Below are positions 1 through 8,048 of a stretch of DNA of 33,621 nucleotides, in pieces. Under the pieces are notes generated by a model. It made no database searches and had not been told where the DNA came from. It saw nothing but the letters and a program-made list of their open reading frames with translations. A program made the position numbers and the translations under genes. Origin of the DNA: Lachnospiraceae bacterium (GTDB lineage: Bacteria > Bacillota > Clostridia > Lachnospirales > Lachnospiraceae); contig JAEEUR010000020.1 in NCBI GenBank assembly GCA_016290595.1, forward strand, positions 1 to 33,621. The letters are read 5' to 3'. How positions within the stretch are numbered: position 1 is the stretch's first letter; the number at the start of each line of letters is the position of its first letter.

Positions 1-2
1 GC

Positions 3-881
3 GTGCCCGGGAAGATTACGTCCTCCCCCGCCAGCCACCTCTCCACCCTCTGCAACCAGATGGTCAACTTCCTCGGCATCATGCAGAACGAGTGGGCCGG
101 CGCGCAGGCTTTCTCCTCCTTCGACACTTACCTCGCCCCCTTCGTGAAGATCGACAACCTCTCTCAGAAAGAGGTCAAGCAGTGCATCCAGTCCTTCATC
201 TACGGCGTCAACACGCCCTCCCGCTGGGGCACGCAGGCGCCCTTCTCCAACATCACGCTGGACTGGGTCTGCCCGAAGGACCTCGCCGATCTGCCCGCCA
301 TCGTCGGCGGCAGGGAGGTGGACTTCACCTACGGCGACTGCCAGAAGGAAATGGACATGGTCAACAAGGCGTTCATCGACATCATGATCGAGGGCGACGC
401 CAACGGCCGCGGCTTCCAGTACCCGATCCCCACCTACTCCATCACCAGGGACTTCGACTGGAGCGACACCGAGAACAACCGCCTCCTCTTCGAGATGACC
501 GCGAAATACGGCACGCCGTATTTCTCCAACTACATCAACTCCGACATGGAGCCGAACGACGTCCGCTCCATGTGCTGCCGTCTGCGCCTCGACCTGCGCG
601 AGCTGCGCAAGAAGTCCGGCGGCTTCTTCGGCTCCGGCGAGTCCACCGGCTCGGTCGGCGTCGTGACGATCAACCTCCCGCGCATCGCCTATCTCGCCGC
701 AGACGAGGCGGACTTCTACGCCCGCCTGGACAAGCTGATGGACATCTCCGCCCGCTCGCTGAAGACGAAGCGGACCGTCATCACGAAGTTGCTGGACGCC
801 GGGCTCTACCCCTACACGAAGCGCTATCTCGGCACCTTTGAGAATCACTTCTCCACGATCGGCCTGATCGGTATGAACTAG
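3..881 (+). pseudogene. nrdD: Anaerobic ribonucleoside-triphosphate reductase, 5'-truncated N-terminal part, ends at in-frame amber
   Basis: This is the middle of a class III ribonucleotide reductase, which reduces ribonucleoside triphosphates to deoxy forms in the cytoplasm without oxygen. The frame enters from beyond the window edge, so the GTG at position 3 is probably internal rather than a true start. Family signatures visible are the MCCRLRLDLREL segment with two adjacent cysteines (codons 573-578), GVVTINLPRIAYLA, and NHFSTIGLIGMN just before the stop. In homologs as I remember them the last motif continues GMNE-x-C-L-N; here the Glu codon position is TAG (879-881) and homology resumes immediately in the same frame. 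I therefore treat 3-881 and the following frame as one gene interrupted by a point stop. The alternative is a sequencing or assembly error. Family assignment is very secure; functional status is not. Confidence 0.85.
879..881 (+). other. In-frame amber codon within nrdD
   Basis: TAG stands where the reductase family normally has Glu in the GMNE segment, so a single GAG to TAG change would explain it. Reading continues in the same frame to 1859 with intact reductase motifs on both sides and no frameshift. TAG is an ordinary stop codon in this window: the genes ending at 3348, 7245, 14763 and 26201 (minus strand) all use it. A genome-wide reassignment of UAG is therefore unlikely. Confidence 0.8.
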
Positions 882-962
882 GTCGGCCTGAACGCGAAGT
901 GGCTGCGCAAGGACCTGACCCACCCCGAGACCCAGAAGTTCGCCGTCGCGGTCCTGAACCAC

Positions 963-1859
963 ATGCGCGAGCGCCTCTCCGACTATCAGGAGCAGTACGG
1001 CGACCTCTACAACCTGGAAGCCACGCCGGCCGAGTCCACCACCTACCGCTTCGCCAAGCACGACAAGGAGGACTTCCCGGATATCATCACGGCCAACATG
1101 AACGGCACGCCGTACTACACCAACTCCTCCCACCTGCCCGTGGGCTTCACGGAGGATATCTTCTCCGCGCTGGAGATCCAGGACGAACTGCAGACGCTCT
1201 ACACCTCCGGCACCGTGTTCCACGCCTTCCTGGGCGAAAAACTGCCCGACTGGAAGGCCGCCGCGACGCTGGTCCGCAAGATCGCGGAGAACTTCAAGCT
1301 GCCGTACTACACCATGAGCCCGACCTACTCCATCTGCAAGGATCACGGCTATCTGGTCGGCGAGCAGTACACCTGCCCGCACTGCGGCAAGCCCACCGAG
1401 GTCTACAGCCGCATCACCGGCTACTACCGCCCGGTGCAGAACTGGAACGACGGCAAGGCCCAGGAGTTCAAGGACCGCAAGCTCTACGATATCGGCCGCA
1501 GCGTCCTGAAGGTCTCCCATGCGGTGGCGCGTCCCGAAGCGGCCCCGGCTGCCGAAGAAAACGTCATGGCTCCGACGCTGGTCAGCGTGGCGGAACCCGC
1601 CTTAAAGCGGGCTGCCGGCGAAGGCCGCGAGGTCATCATGATCGCGACCCGCACCTGCACCAACTGCAGGCAGGCCGGAGAGCTCCTGACCGCCGCCGGC
1701 ATCCCCTTCACCAAGCTGCTGGCTGAAGAAAACGGCGATCTGGTCAAGGAATACGGCGTGCGCCTGTCCCCGACCCTGATCATCCGCGGCGGCGACGAAG
1801 CGCCCGTGAAGCTGGCCGGCCTCGGCCCGATCCGCCGCTACATCAACGAACGGCACTGA
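963..1859 (+). pseudogene. nrdD: Anaerobic ribonucleoside-triphosphate reductase, C-terminal part with glycyl-radical site and fused redoxin domain
   Basis: This continues the reductase after the amber codon. Homology starts at 882, directly after the TAG; 963 is only the first ATG, and nothing resembling a ribosome binding site precedes it, so independent translation is doubtful. Visible motifs are a zinc-ribbon-like stretch (SIC, then CPHC) and the glycyl-radical loop SRITGYYRPVQNW, with the radical Gly codon at 1419-1421. After a linker of about 40 residues rich in Ala and Pro comes a thioredoxin-fold domain of about 75 residues (from 1629). It has a CTNC redox pair (codons 1656-1658 and 1665-1667) and a SPTL cis-Pro motif, like NrdH/glutaredoxin. 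The inference is that the fused domain re-reduces the active-site cysteines and is itself served by the thioredoxin reductase next door. No nrdG activase gene follows. Confidence 0.85.
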
Positions 1860-1900
1860 TCTCTCCGGATCCCGGAAGAAGCAGCCGACAACAGACAGAG

Positions 1901-1934
1901 AGGGGCGGACCGAAGGAGACTTCCGGCCGCCCCT
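1901..1934 (+). other. Imperfect GC-rich hairpin in the nrdD-trxB gap
   Basis: AGGGGCGG and CCGCCCCT form eight outer pairs. Most of the inner bases also pair, with two mismatches, around a GAGA loop. No T-run follows, so it is not a classical intrinsic terminator. It could be an RNA processing or stability element, or a weak attenuator between the two genes. The role is unknown. Confidence 0.5.
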
Positions 1935-1963
1935 CCCGCTTCAAAGAACAAGGAGAAAAAGCG

Positions 1964-2875
1964 ATGTACGATATCATAGTGATCGGCGCCGGCCCGGCCG
2001 GCATGACCGCCGCCCTCTACGCAAAGCGGGCCGGCAAGGACGTCCTGCTGATGGAGAAGGAATATCCCGGCGGACAGATCGTCAATTCCCCGCTGGTGGA
2101 GAACTATCCGGCCCTGCCGAACGTATCCGGCGCGGATTTTGCCGAGAATCTGCAGAAGCAGATCAGCGATCTGGGCGTCCCCGTCGAATACGCGGAAGCC
2201 GAAAGCATTGAAAAAAACAACGGCGTCTTTACCGTCAACGGCTCCGAAGCGCTTACGGCGAAGGCCGTGATCCTGGCGACCGGCGTTTTCCACCGGGGGC
2301 TGGGCCTGCCCGGCGAGGAGGATCTGGTCGGACTCGGCGTTTCCTTCTGCGCCGTCTGTGACGGAGCCTTCTACCGGGGGCGCGATGCCGCCGTCATCGG
2401 CGGCGGCGATACCGCCCTGCAGGACGCCATCTACCTTTCTTCCATTTGCCGCACCGTATATCTGGTGCACCGCCGGGAAGCCTTCCGCGCGGCCGCCGCG
2501 CTGGTGGAGAAGGCGAAAAGCCGCGGGAACATCGTGTTCAGGACGCCTTTTATCCCGAAGGAATACCTGAGCGACGACAACGGCGTGACCGGCCTGGTGC
2601 TGGAGAACGCGAAGGACGGAAGTCTTGAAACGCTTGAGACGGAAGGCGTTTTCCTGGCCGTCGGCCTGGCGCCGCAGAACGATTTCGCACGCAGCCTGCT
2701 GGAGCTGTCCGAGCAGGGCTACGTGATCGCTTCGGAGGACGTTTACACCGCCGTGCCCGGCCTCTTCGCCGCCGGCGACTGCCGTGTGAAGAAGGTCCGC
2801 CAGCTGACGACCGCCGTCGGAGACGGCGCCATTGCCGCGACCGCCGCCTGCGATTATCTGGATGAACTGGAATAA
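1964..2875 (+). CDS. trxB: Thioredoxin reductase (NADPH, FAD, CxxC type)
   Basis: This is a 303-residue flavoprotein of the usual low-molecular-weight TrxB length, which passes electrons from NADPH through FAD and a disulfide to a thioredoxin-like partner in the cytosol. The FAD-binding GxGxxG is at residues 8-13, the redox pair CAVC at 129-132, the NADPH-binding GGGDT at 146-150, and a basic HRRE patch at 169-172 indicates NADPH. The C-terminal FAD motif AAGDC follows near residue 270. AAGGAG lies about 8 bases before the ATG. It sits 104 bp after nrdD, which carries its own redoxin domain, so the likely job here is recharging that domain, although a housekeeping thioredoxin could also be a substrate. 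Confidence 0.95.
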   Translation: MYDIIVIGAGPAGMTAALYAKRAGKDVLLMEKEYPGGQIVNSPLVENYPALPNVSGADFAENLQKQISDLGVPVEYAEAESIEKNNGVFTVNGSEALTAKAVILATGVFHRGLGLPGEEDLVGLGVSFCAVCDGAFYRGRDAAVIGGGDTALQDAIYLSSICRTVYLVHRREAFRAAAALVEKAKSRGNIVFRTPFIPKEYLSDDNGVTGLVLENAKDGSLETLETEGVFLAVGLAPQNDFARSLLELSEQGYVIASEDVYTAVPGLFAAGDCRVKKVRQLTTAVGDGAIAATAACDYLDELE

Positions 2876-2899
2876 AAAAACGGAAGCTCTCCGCTTCCG
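2874..2899 (-). terminator. Intrinsic terminator, minus strand
   Basis: On the minus strand the stem CGGAAGC/GCTTCCG with a 5-base loop is followed by seven T. It would back up the next hairpin (2916-2945) in stopping transcripts of the small membrane protein gene before they run into trxB. Confidence 0.75.
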
Positions 2900-2915
2900 C
2901 CGGAACGATCCCATC

Positions 2916-2945
2916 AAAAAACCTGCCGTTTACCGGCAGGTTTTT
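2916..2945. terminator. Bidirectional intrinsic terminator between convergent genes
   Basis: A 7-bp perfect stem, CCTGCCG/CGGCAGG, with a 5-base loop is flanked by A6 on the left and T5 on the right. It therefore works for trxB (+) and for the gene ending at 2949 (-). Confidence 0.85.
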
Positions 2946-2948
2946 CCG

Positions 2949-3251
2949 TCAGGCCGCCGCCGGGATATCCGGCAGGATCAGGCCTTCGGCCAGCAGCTCC
3001 TCCTGCAGCAGCTGCACGGCTTCCTCCGAAGGCGCCCCCTGGACCAGCGTTTCCTTCACGGGCTCCGTACTCTCCTTCTTGTCAAGGCCGTTCTTCAGCA
3101 CGTAGCGCACGACTAAAAACAGCGCCGTTCCGATGAGCAGCAGCAAAATCAGCAGCAGAACGGTCAGCCACTTTTTCGGCTTGATGACTCTTTTTCTGCT
3201 GCGTGCCGAGGTCTGGAATGCCCGGGAATTATTGGAACTGGGTTCACTCAT
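2949..3251 (-). CDS. Hypothetical small single-pass membrane protein
   Basis: This protein of 100 residues is not recognised as a named family. Residues 1-27 are polar and strongly basic near the membrane (SRSRKR, KPKK), residues about 28-50 form one hydrophobic helix rich in Leu, and the remaining 50 residues are acidic with a predicted helical stretch. The basic N-terminus suggests an N-in, C-out topology. AGGAGA is placed 7 bases before the ATG, and a near-consensus promoter lies upstream (3289-3317) inside the gap after the MATE gene, so it is probably its own transcript ending at the paired terminators. No function is offered. Confidence 0.75.
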   Translation of the reverse strand: MSEPSSNNSRAFQTSARSRKRVIKPKKWLTVLLLILLLLIGTALFLVVRYVLKNGLDKKESTEPVKETLVQGAPSEEAVQLLQEELLAEGLILPDIPAAA

Positions 3252-3288
3252 CGGAGTTCTCCTGCTGTTTTTTCAATACTGTTGAAAT

Positions 3289-3317
3289 ATTATAACACTA
3301 TGTCCGCCGGAATGCAA
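3289..3317 (-). promoter_or_regulatory. Housekeeping sigma-A-type promoter for the small membrane protein
   Basis: On the minus strand TTGCAT, a 17-base spacer and TATAAT. It begins about 30 bases beyond the stop codon of the upstream MATE gene, so the small gene need not depend on read-through. Confidence 0.7.
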
Positions 3318-3347
3318 ACATTCTTTTCTTCTCCGGCCGGCCAGTGC

Positions 3348-4736
3348 CTATTCCTCCACCACGGACCTGGCCCAGTCGCCCTTGGCCACGAAGTACAGGC
3401 TGAAGACCAGCTTCACGATCATCCCCGCCTCCACGAGGGCAAAGAGCGGGATCACGCTGATATCCGTGAATTCGCTTAAGATAAAGGCCGTCGTTCCCTG
3501 CACGATCCACAAAAGGCCGCAGTCCGTGAACATCGTGATCAGGGTCTTGCCGCCGGCGCGGACCATAAAGTAACTGCCGTTCAGGACGGCCTCTATGGGC
3601 ATGAAGGCGGCTGTGACCAGAAGAAGGTCCGTCGCCAGGCTCTTCACGCTGTCCGTGGTATTGTAAAGCTGCGGCGCGACGAACGCGATGCCGGCGTACA
3701 GGATCCCGACGCCGATGCCCAGCAGCACCGCGAACATGAGCATGCGCGGCGCATCCTCCTTCGCCTCTTCCACCTGGCCGGCGCCGAGCTGCTGCCCCAT
3801 GATGATGCCGATGGCCGAGCCGGCGGCAATGATCGCGACAGCCATCACGTTGAAGAAGGTGTTGGAAATATTGCAGGCCGCGACCACGTCCAGGCCGCGG
3901 GTCGTATAGCACTTGTCCAGATACGCGACGCCCGCCGCCCAGAGGCTTTCGTTCAGCATCAGCGGGAAGCCCTTCCTGGCGATCTCCAGGCAGAGCTGCT
4001 TCGGGACGCGCATCGAGCGGAAGGCGCCCCGGATAAACGGCGCCTTGTCCGGATTCTTCAGCGTCCAGACGGCTACGATCGCCAGTTCCACGAAGCGGGA
4101 AGCGACCGTCGCCGCGGCGGCGCCGACGACGCCGAGACGCGGCGCGCCGAAGTGTCCGAAGATCAGGACGTAATTCAGGATCAGATTGACGCCGACGGCA
4201 ACCAGCCCCGCGACCATCGGCGGAACGCCGTTGTCCGTCTCGCGCAGGGTGCTGGAGAAGGCCTGCGAGACCGCGCTGGGGATCAGCCCGATCACGATGA
4301 CCGCGATATAGTCCTTGGCGAACTGCAGGATCCGCGCCGCTTCCGCGGGATCGCCCTCTCCCTGCAGGTAGAGGGAAACCAGGACGTCCCCCTTCGTCAG
4401 CAGCAGCACGACGGCCAGGACCGTCAGGAGCGTCGAGATCATCAGCTTGAAGCGGAAGCAGCTGCGGACGCCCTTATGATCCGCTTTCCCCTGGTACTGC
4501 GCCGTAAAGATGCCGGCCCCGGAGACCGCGCCCCAGATGCAGAGATTATACACGAAGATCAGCGTATTGGCGATGGAAACGCCGCTCATCTCCTCGGTGC
4601 CGAGGCGGCCCACCATCAGATTGTCCAGCAGGTTCACGAAATTCGTGATCGCGTTCTGGATCATGATGGGCAGCATCACCAGGAAGATGTGCCTGTAAAA
4701 CTGTCTGTCTCCGAAATACTTCGTTCTGAATTTCAT
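3348..4736 (-). CDS. MATE family multidrug/toxic-compound exporter
   Basis: This integral membrane antiporter of the MATE/MatE family has about 462 residues and 12 hydrophobic segments in two similar halves, as usual. The N-terminal helix reads PIMIQNAITNFVNLLDNLMVGRLG, and the second half opens with a GFPLMLNESLWAAG-like helix. I chose the ATG at 4736 rather than the TTG 21 bases upstream because the protein then begins directly before the first helix and has a GGACGG sequence in ribosome-binding position. The DUF362 gene lies just upstream on the same strand (47 bp to this start), so the two are probably co-transcribed from the promoter at 5726-5755. The substrate cannot be read from sequence; a Na+ or H+ driven drug export role is family knowledge. 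Confidence 0.9.
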   Translation of the reverse strand: MKFRTKYFGDRQFYRHIFLVMLPIMIQNAITNFVNLLDNLMVGRLGTEEMSGVSIANTLIFVYNLCIWGAVSGAGIFTAQYQGKADHKGVRSCFRFKLMISTLLTVLAVVLLLTKGDVLVSLYLQGEGDPAEAARILQFAKDYIAVIVIGLIPSAVSQAFSSTLRETDNGVPPMVAGLVAVGVNLILNYVLIFGHFGAPRLGVVGAAAATVASRFVELAIVAVWTLKNPDKAPFIRGAFRSMRVPKQLCLEIARKGFPLMLNESLWAAGVAYLDKCYTTRGLDVVAACNISNTFFNVMAVAIIAAGSAIGIIMGQQLGAGQVEEAKEDAPRMLMFAVLLGIGVGILYAGIAFVAPQLYNTTDSVKSLATDLLLVTAAFMPIEAVLNGSYFMVRAGGKTLITMFTDCGLLWIVQGTTAFILSEFTDISVIPLFALVEAGMIVKLVFSLYFVAKGDWARSVVEE

Positions 4737-4783
4737 CGCTTCCGTCCCGAAAAACAATGTCCGCCCGCTCTCCGGGCTCTTTT

Positions 4784-5665
4784 TTACAGTTCGACCAGCT
4801 CATACGTCCGGCTGCCGAAGCCGAGCTCGGCCGCCCGCTCCACGGTGTGGACGCCCTTCCGGCTCTCCACCCGCTTTAAGAAATGCTTCTGCCCCGGGTC
4901 CTGCGTCTGCGCATAGACCAGATCCAGCCCGGCCTGATCGATCGCGATCGGATCCAGCGAGGCCAGGACGCCGATATCCTGCATGCAGGGATCCTCCGCC
5001 ACCGCGCAGCAGTCGCAGTCCACCGAGAGGTTCTTCATCACGCTTAAGAAGGCGATCTTCCCTTCAAAGCGCTTCACGACCGCCGAAGCGGCTTCCGCCA
5101 TGGACTCCAGGAAATCAAGCTGCGGCGCCGGCGGATTCCAGCATTCCGTCTGATCCGTCGTCCGCCCCGCAGAGTGGATATACGCCTTGCCGGCCGTCGA
5201 AGCGCAGCCGATGGAAAGCTGCTTTAACGCCCCGCCGAAGCCGCCCATGGGATGTCCCTTGAAATGGCAGAGCACCAGCATCGAGTCGTAGTTCAGCAGG
5301 TTTTTCCCGACGATATCCTTCGGCAGATGCTTTCCGCCCTCGACGGGCAGCTCCGCGTCCGGCCCCTCGGCATCCATCAGATCCACCGCGTACAGGCGGT
5401 TCCAGCCGTGCTGCCGCAGCAGCTGCTTATGCTTTTTCGTGGAATTGCGGGCGCCGGGATAGGCCGTATTGCATTCCACGACCGTGCCGTCCACACGCTC
5501 CACCATGGGCTGCCAGAACTCGGGACATAAAAAGTTCTGGTTCCCCTCCTCGCCCGAATGGACCTTGACCGCCACGTTGCCGGGCAATTCGATGCCCAGC
5601 GCATCATACAGTTTCACGACGCTTTCGGGCGTGATCTCCTTTGTAAAATAAACCTTTGCCGCCAT
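4784..5665 (-). CDS. DUF362 domain-containing protein
   Basis: This protein of 293 residues is typical of the DUF362 family. The family core is visible: CHFKGHPMGGFGGALKQLSIG in the middle, then a cysteine cluster around VDCDCC plus a further Cys (DPCMQDIG), followed by LASLDPIAIDQAGLDLV. DUF362 proteins are often annotated as putative Fe-S or metal proteins, and some carry ferredoxin domains; this one has no separate 4Fe-4S ferredoxin domain. No signal peptide or membrane segment is seen, so it is cytosolic. GGAAGGT precedes the ATG and a good promoter lies at 5726-5755. It is the first gene of a likely two-gene unit with a MATE exporter; no enzymatic reaction can be assigned. Confidence 0.88.
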   Translation of the reverse strand: MAAKVYFTKEITPESVVKLYDALGIELPGNVAVKVHSGEEGNQNFLCPEFWQPMVERVDGTVVECNTAYPGARNSTKKHKQLLRQHGWNRLYAVDLMDAEGPDAELPVEGGKHLPKDIVGKNLLNYDSMLVLCHFKGHPMGGFGGALKQLSIGCASTAGKAYIHSAGRTTDQTECWNPPAPQLDFLESMAEAASAVVKRFEGKIAFLSVMKNLSVDCDCCAVAEDPCMQDIGVLASLDPIAIDQAGLDLVYAQTQDPGQKHFLKRVESRKGVHTVERAAELGFGSRTYELVEL

Positions 5666-5725
5666 GTGGGACCTTCCTTTCTCTTCTTAAGACCGATAGG
5701 GCAGACGCCGGGTTGCTAACTGTTA

Positions 5726-5755
5726 TTTATACCACATAAGAAGGGTTTCAGGCAA
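5726..5755 (-). promoter_or_regulatory. Sigma-A-type promoter for DUF362-MATE unit
   Basis: On the minus strand TTGCCT, an 18-base spacer and TATAAA. It lies about 60 bases upstream of the DUF362 start codon. Confidence 0.6.
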
Positions 5756-5844
5756 GTGCCGATTTTCCTTTAGATACATGCCATGATCCGGTTCCCCGTG
5801 CCGAGGCAGCGAGGCATCAGCAATCAACGATTTACATATTAGAC

Positions 5845-5873
5845 TGGATTTTTATCTTCCAAGAGGTTACAAT
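5845..5873 (+). promoter_or_regulatory. Possible promoter of the second MATE gene, giving a leaderless message
   Basis: TACAAT at 5868-5873 lies 6 bases before the ATG, with a poor TGGATT -35 at 17 bases. Use of this -10 would start the RNA at or next to the start codon. An alternative is TTTACA (5831), a 16-base spacer and TATCTT (5853), giving a leader of about 15 bases. Neither is strong, and the only Shine-Dalgarno-like run (AAGAGG, 5861) is 13 bases from the ATG. Confidence 0.3.
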
Positions 5874-5879
5874 AGACGC

Positions 5880-7244
5880 ATGTCCGAGCAAAGCACCAAA
5901 AAGTCCATGATACGCGACCTGACGAAGGGCCCCATCATCCCCCTTCTCTTAAGCTTCGCCATGCCCCTCTTCCTCTCCAACGCCCTCCAGGCCGTCTACA
6001 ACCTGGTGGACCTGATCGTCGTGGGGAATTACATCGGCGGGGCCGGCATGAGCGCCGTCTCCATCGGCGGCGATATCCTGCACCTTCTGACCTTCATCGC
6101 CATGGGCTTTTCCTCCGCCGGACAGGTCCTGATCGCCCGCTCGGTCGGCGCCGGCCGCCTGGACGAGGTGAAAAAGACCATCGGCGCGCTCTTTTCCTTC
6201 CTGCTCGCCGCGTCCGTCACCATCGCGCTCCTGTGCTTTTTCCTGCGCTTTTCGATCCTCGGCTGGCTCAACACCCCGAAGGAATCCTGGAATTTCACGC
6301 TGGACTATACCGTCACCTGCGTCTGCGGCCTGCCCTTTATCTACGGCTACAACGTCGTCAGCGCCATCCTGCGCGGCATGGGCGATTCGCGGCGTCCTTT
6401 CGTCTTCATCGCCATCGCCGCCGTCCTCAACATGGTGCTGGACGTCATCTTCGTCAAGTACTGCGGCATGCAGGTCTTCGGCGCCGCACTGGCGACCGTC
6501 ATCGGGCAGGGGACCAGCTTCCTGACCGCGCTCTTCTACCTCTACCGCCGCCGCGAAAGCTTCGGCTTCGACTTTAAACCGGCCAGCTTCCGCATCGAAG
6601 GCGCGACTTTCCGGCGCATGATCTCGCTCGGCATCCCCATGGCCATCCAGTCCGCCGCCATCAGCTTCTCCAAGATCGTCCTCATGGCCTGGATCAACGT
6701 GTTCGGCGTCGAGTATTCCGCGCTGGCCGGCGTTTTCAACAAGATCAACACGATGTGCGGCGTCATTTCGCAGTCCTTTACCACCTCCGGCAGCTCCATG
6801 GTCGGTCAGAACCTTGGCGCGGAAAAGTTCGACCGCGCGAAGAAGACCGTCTTCACCGTCCTCGGCTTCGGACTCGGCTTTGCGACGCTCTTCACGCTGA
6901 TCATGCTCTTCGCCCCGGATTTCGTCTACGGCCTGTTCACGAAGGATACCGCGGTCCTGGATCTCGCGCATATCCTGACGCTGTCGATCATCCTGAATTT
7001 CTTCGGCGCGGCGACCTGCAGCGGCGCTTTCGCCCTCATCAACGGCTCCGGAAGGCCCAAAATAAACCTCGCGATCGCCATCATCGACGGCATGATCGCG
7101 AGGATCGGATTGGCTGCCTTATTCGGCTTTACGTTTGAGATGGGCTGCCGCGGCTTCTGGCTGGGCGACGCCCTGGCCGGCTTCATGCCGCTCCTGATCG
7201 GAACCGTTTTCTATCTCTCCGGCCGCTGGAAGCAGAAACGTTAA
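5880..7244 (+). CDS. MATE family multidrug/toxic-compound exporter
   Basis: This 454-residue membrane antiporter has 12 hydrophobic segments. The N-terminal signature LTKGPIIPLLLSFAMPLFLS is followed by ALQAVYNLVDLIVVGNYIG, typical of the large Clostridia MATE subgroup that begins with a (D)LTxGPI motif. It is clearly a different subgroup from the MATE gene at 3348-4736. The start is the only ATG before the family motif, but it lacks a well-spaced ribosome binding site. The TAA stop (7242-7244) is immediately followed by the stop codon of the convergent ABC permease gene with no base between. Substrate unknown. Confidence 0.9.
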   Translation: MSEQSTKKSMIRDLTKGPIIPLLLSFAMPLFLSNALQAVYNLVDLIVVGNYIGGAGMSAVSIGGDILHLLTFIAMGFSSAGQVLIARSVGAGRLDEVKKTIGALFSFLLAASVTIALLCFFLRFSILGWLNTPKESWNFTLDYTVTCVCGLPFIYGYNVVSAILRGMGDSRRPFVFIAIAAVLNMVLDVIFVKYCGMQVFGAALATVIGQGTSFLTALFYLYRRRESFGFDFKPASFRIEGATFRRMISLGIPMAIQSAAISFSKIVLMAWINVFGVEYSALAGVFNKINTMCGVISQSFTTSGSSMVGQNLGAEKFDRAKKTVFTVLGFGLGFATLFTLIMLFAPDFVYGLFTKDTAVLDLAHILTLSIILNFFGAATCSGAFALINGSGRPKINLAIAIIDGMIARIGLAALFGFTFEMGCRGFWLGDALAGFMPLLIGTVFYLSGRWKQKR

Positions 7245-8048
7245 CTACACGTCCTGCCGGCCGACGATCAGATGCGTTAATCCCGCAAAAACGATCACAT
7301 AGACCCCTGCGGTGATGCCGCAGCGGATCAGTTCCTGTGCGCTCGCTTCCAGGCCGGTGCAGAGGCTCATGCAGCCGTCCAGCCAGAACTCCGACAAATT
7401 GAATTTCAGCTTATCTGTAAAAATATCCGCCAGGGCCAGTCCTAAAGAGATCAGCATGGGCGCGAAGATCGTAAAGGCGATCGATCCGCCGCTCTTCTTG
7501 ATCAGGAAGGCAAAGAAGCTGAAAAACGCGGCGTACGCCAGGACCACGGCAAACTGGACGGCCAGCTGCAGCAGATCCTTCAGGCCCCAGCCCTTGCCCG
7601 CGCCGAAATAGACGGTGCCCAGCGCAAAGGACAGGCCCCAGGCGAGCAGGCTGAAAAGCAGGCTCGCGCCGGCCAGCATCAGCTGCCGGGAAGCTATGAA
7701 TTGCCCGCGGGATATGCCGCGTCCGATAATGTTTTTCGCCGTACCTCCCACGTAATCCAGACAGACGTACAGGGAAATAAAGATGCCCAGGATCAGGGAA
7801 AAGCTGTTGCCGCCCAGCGCGGTGAGCAGATAGCCCCGGCCGCTGAAGCGGTCCGCTTCTCCGAACATTCCCAGGATGCCGAGGTCCAGTTCCACGCCCA
7901 GTTCGGACTGCGTCAGGCGTATCATGGACCAGGTGGAAAAGATCCCGATAAAGACCAGGGCCGCCAGCACCGCCAGACAGACGTAAAAGCTGGTCTGGCG
8001 GAAGAGCTTTCTGATTTCAAAACGAAGCAGTCTTCCCATCTCAGCCAC
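7245..8048 (-). CDS. ABC-2 type transporter permease
   Basis: This 267-residue polytopic membrane protein has about six hydrophobic segments and a short cytosolic N-terminus ending in RFEIRKLFRQTSFY, the usual start of ABC-2 permeases of BcrB/natB-like type. A segment reading KNIIGRGISRGQFIASRQLMLA, common to this family, follows the second membrane helix. It overlaps the ATPase gene by 8 bases, so the two are translationally coupled and form one exporter. Such pairs often act in self-protection against peptide antibiotics or in lipid/peptide export, but the substrate is not visible here. Stop codon is TAG. Confidence 0.88.
   Translation of the reverse strand: MAEMGRLLRFEIRKLFRQTSFYVCLAVLAALVFIGIFSTWSMIRLTQSELGVELDLGILGMFGEADRFSGRGYLLTALGGNSFSLILGIFISLYVCLDYVGGTAKNIIGRGISRGQFIASRQLMLAGASLLFSLLAWGLSFALGTVYFGAGKGWGLKDLLQLAVQFAVVLAYAAFFSFFAFLIKKSGGSIAFTIFAPMLISLGLALADIFTDKLKFNLSEFWLDGCMSLCTGLEASAQELIRCGITAGVYVIVFAGLTHLIVGRQDV

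Noticed and set aside
879-881. Selenocysteine- or pyrrolysine-type recoding of the nrdD stop
   Set aside because: UAG is not used for selenocysteine in standard systems, the family residue there is Glu, no pyrrolysine genes are in the window, and UAG ends other genes normally.
5756-5830. Possible riboswitch upstream of the second MATE gene
   Set aside because: Only short ATGCC/GGCAT-type pairings were visible and no known aptamer core could be recognised.
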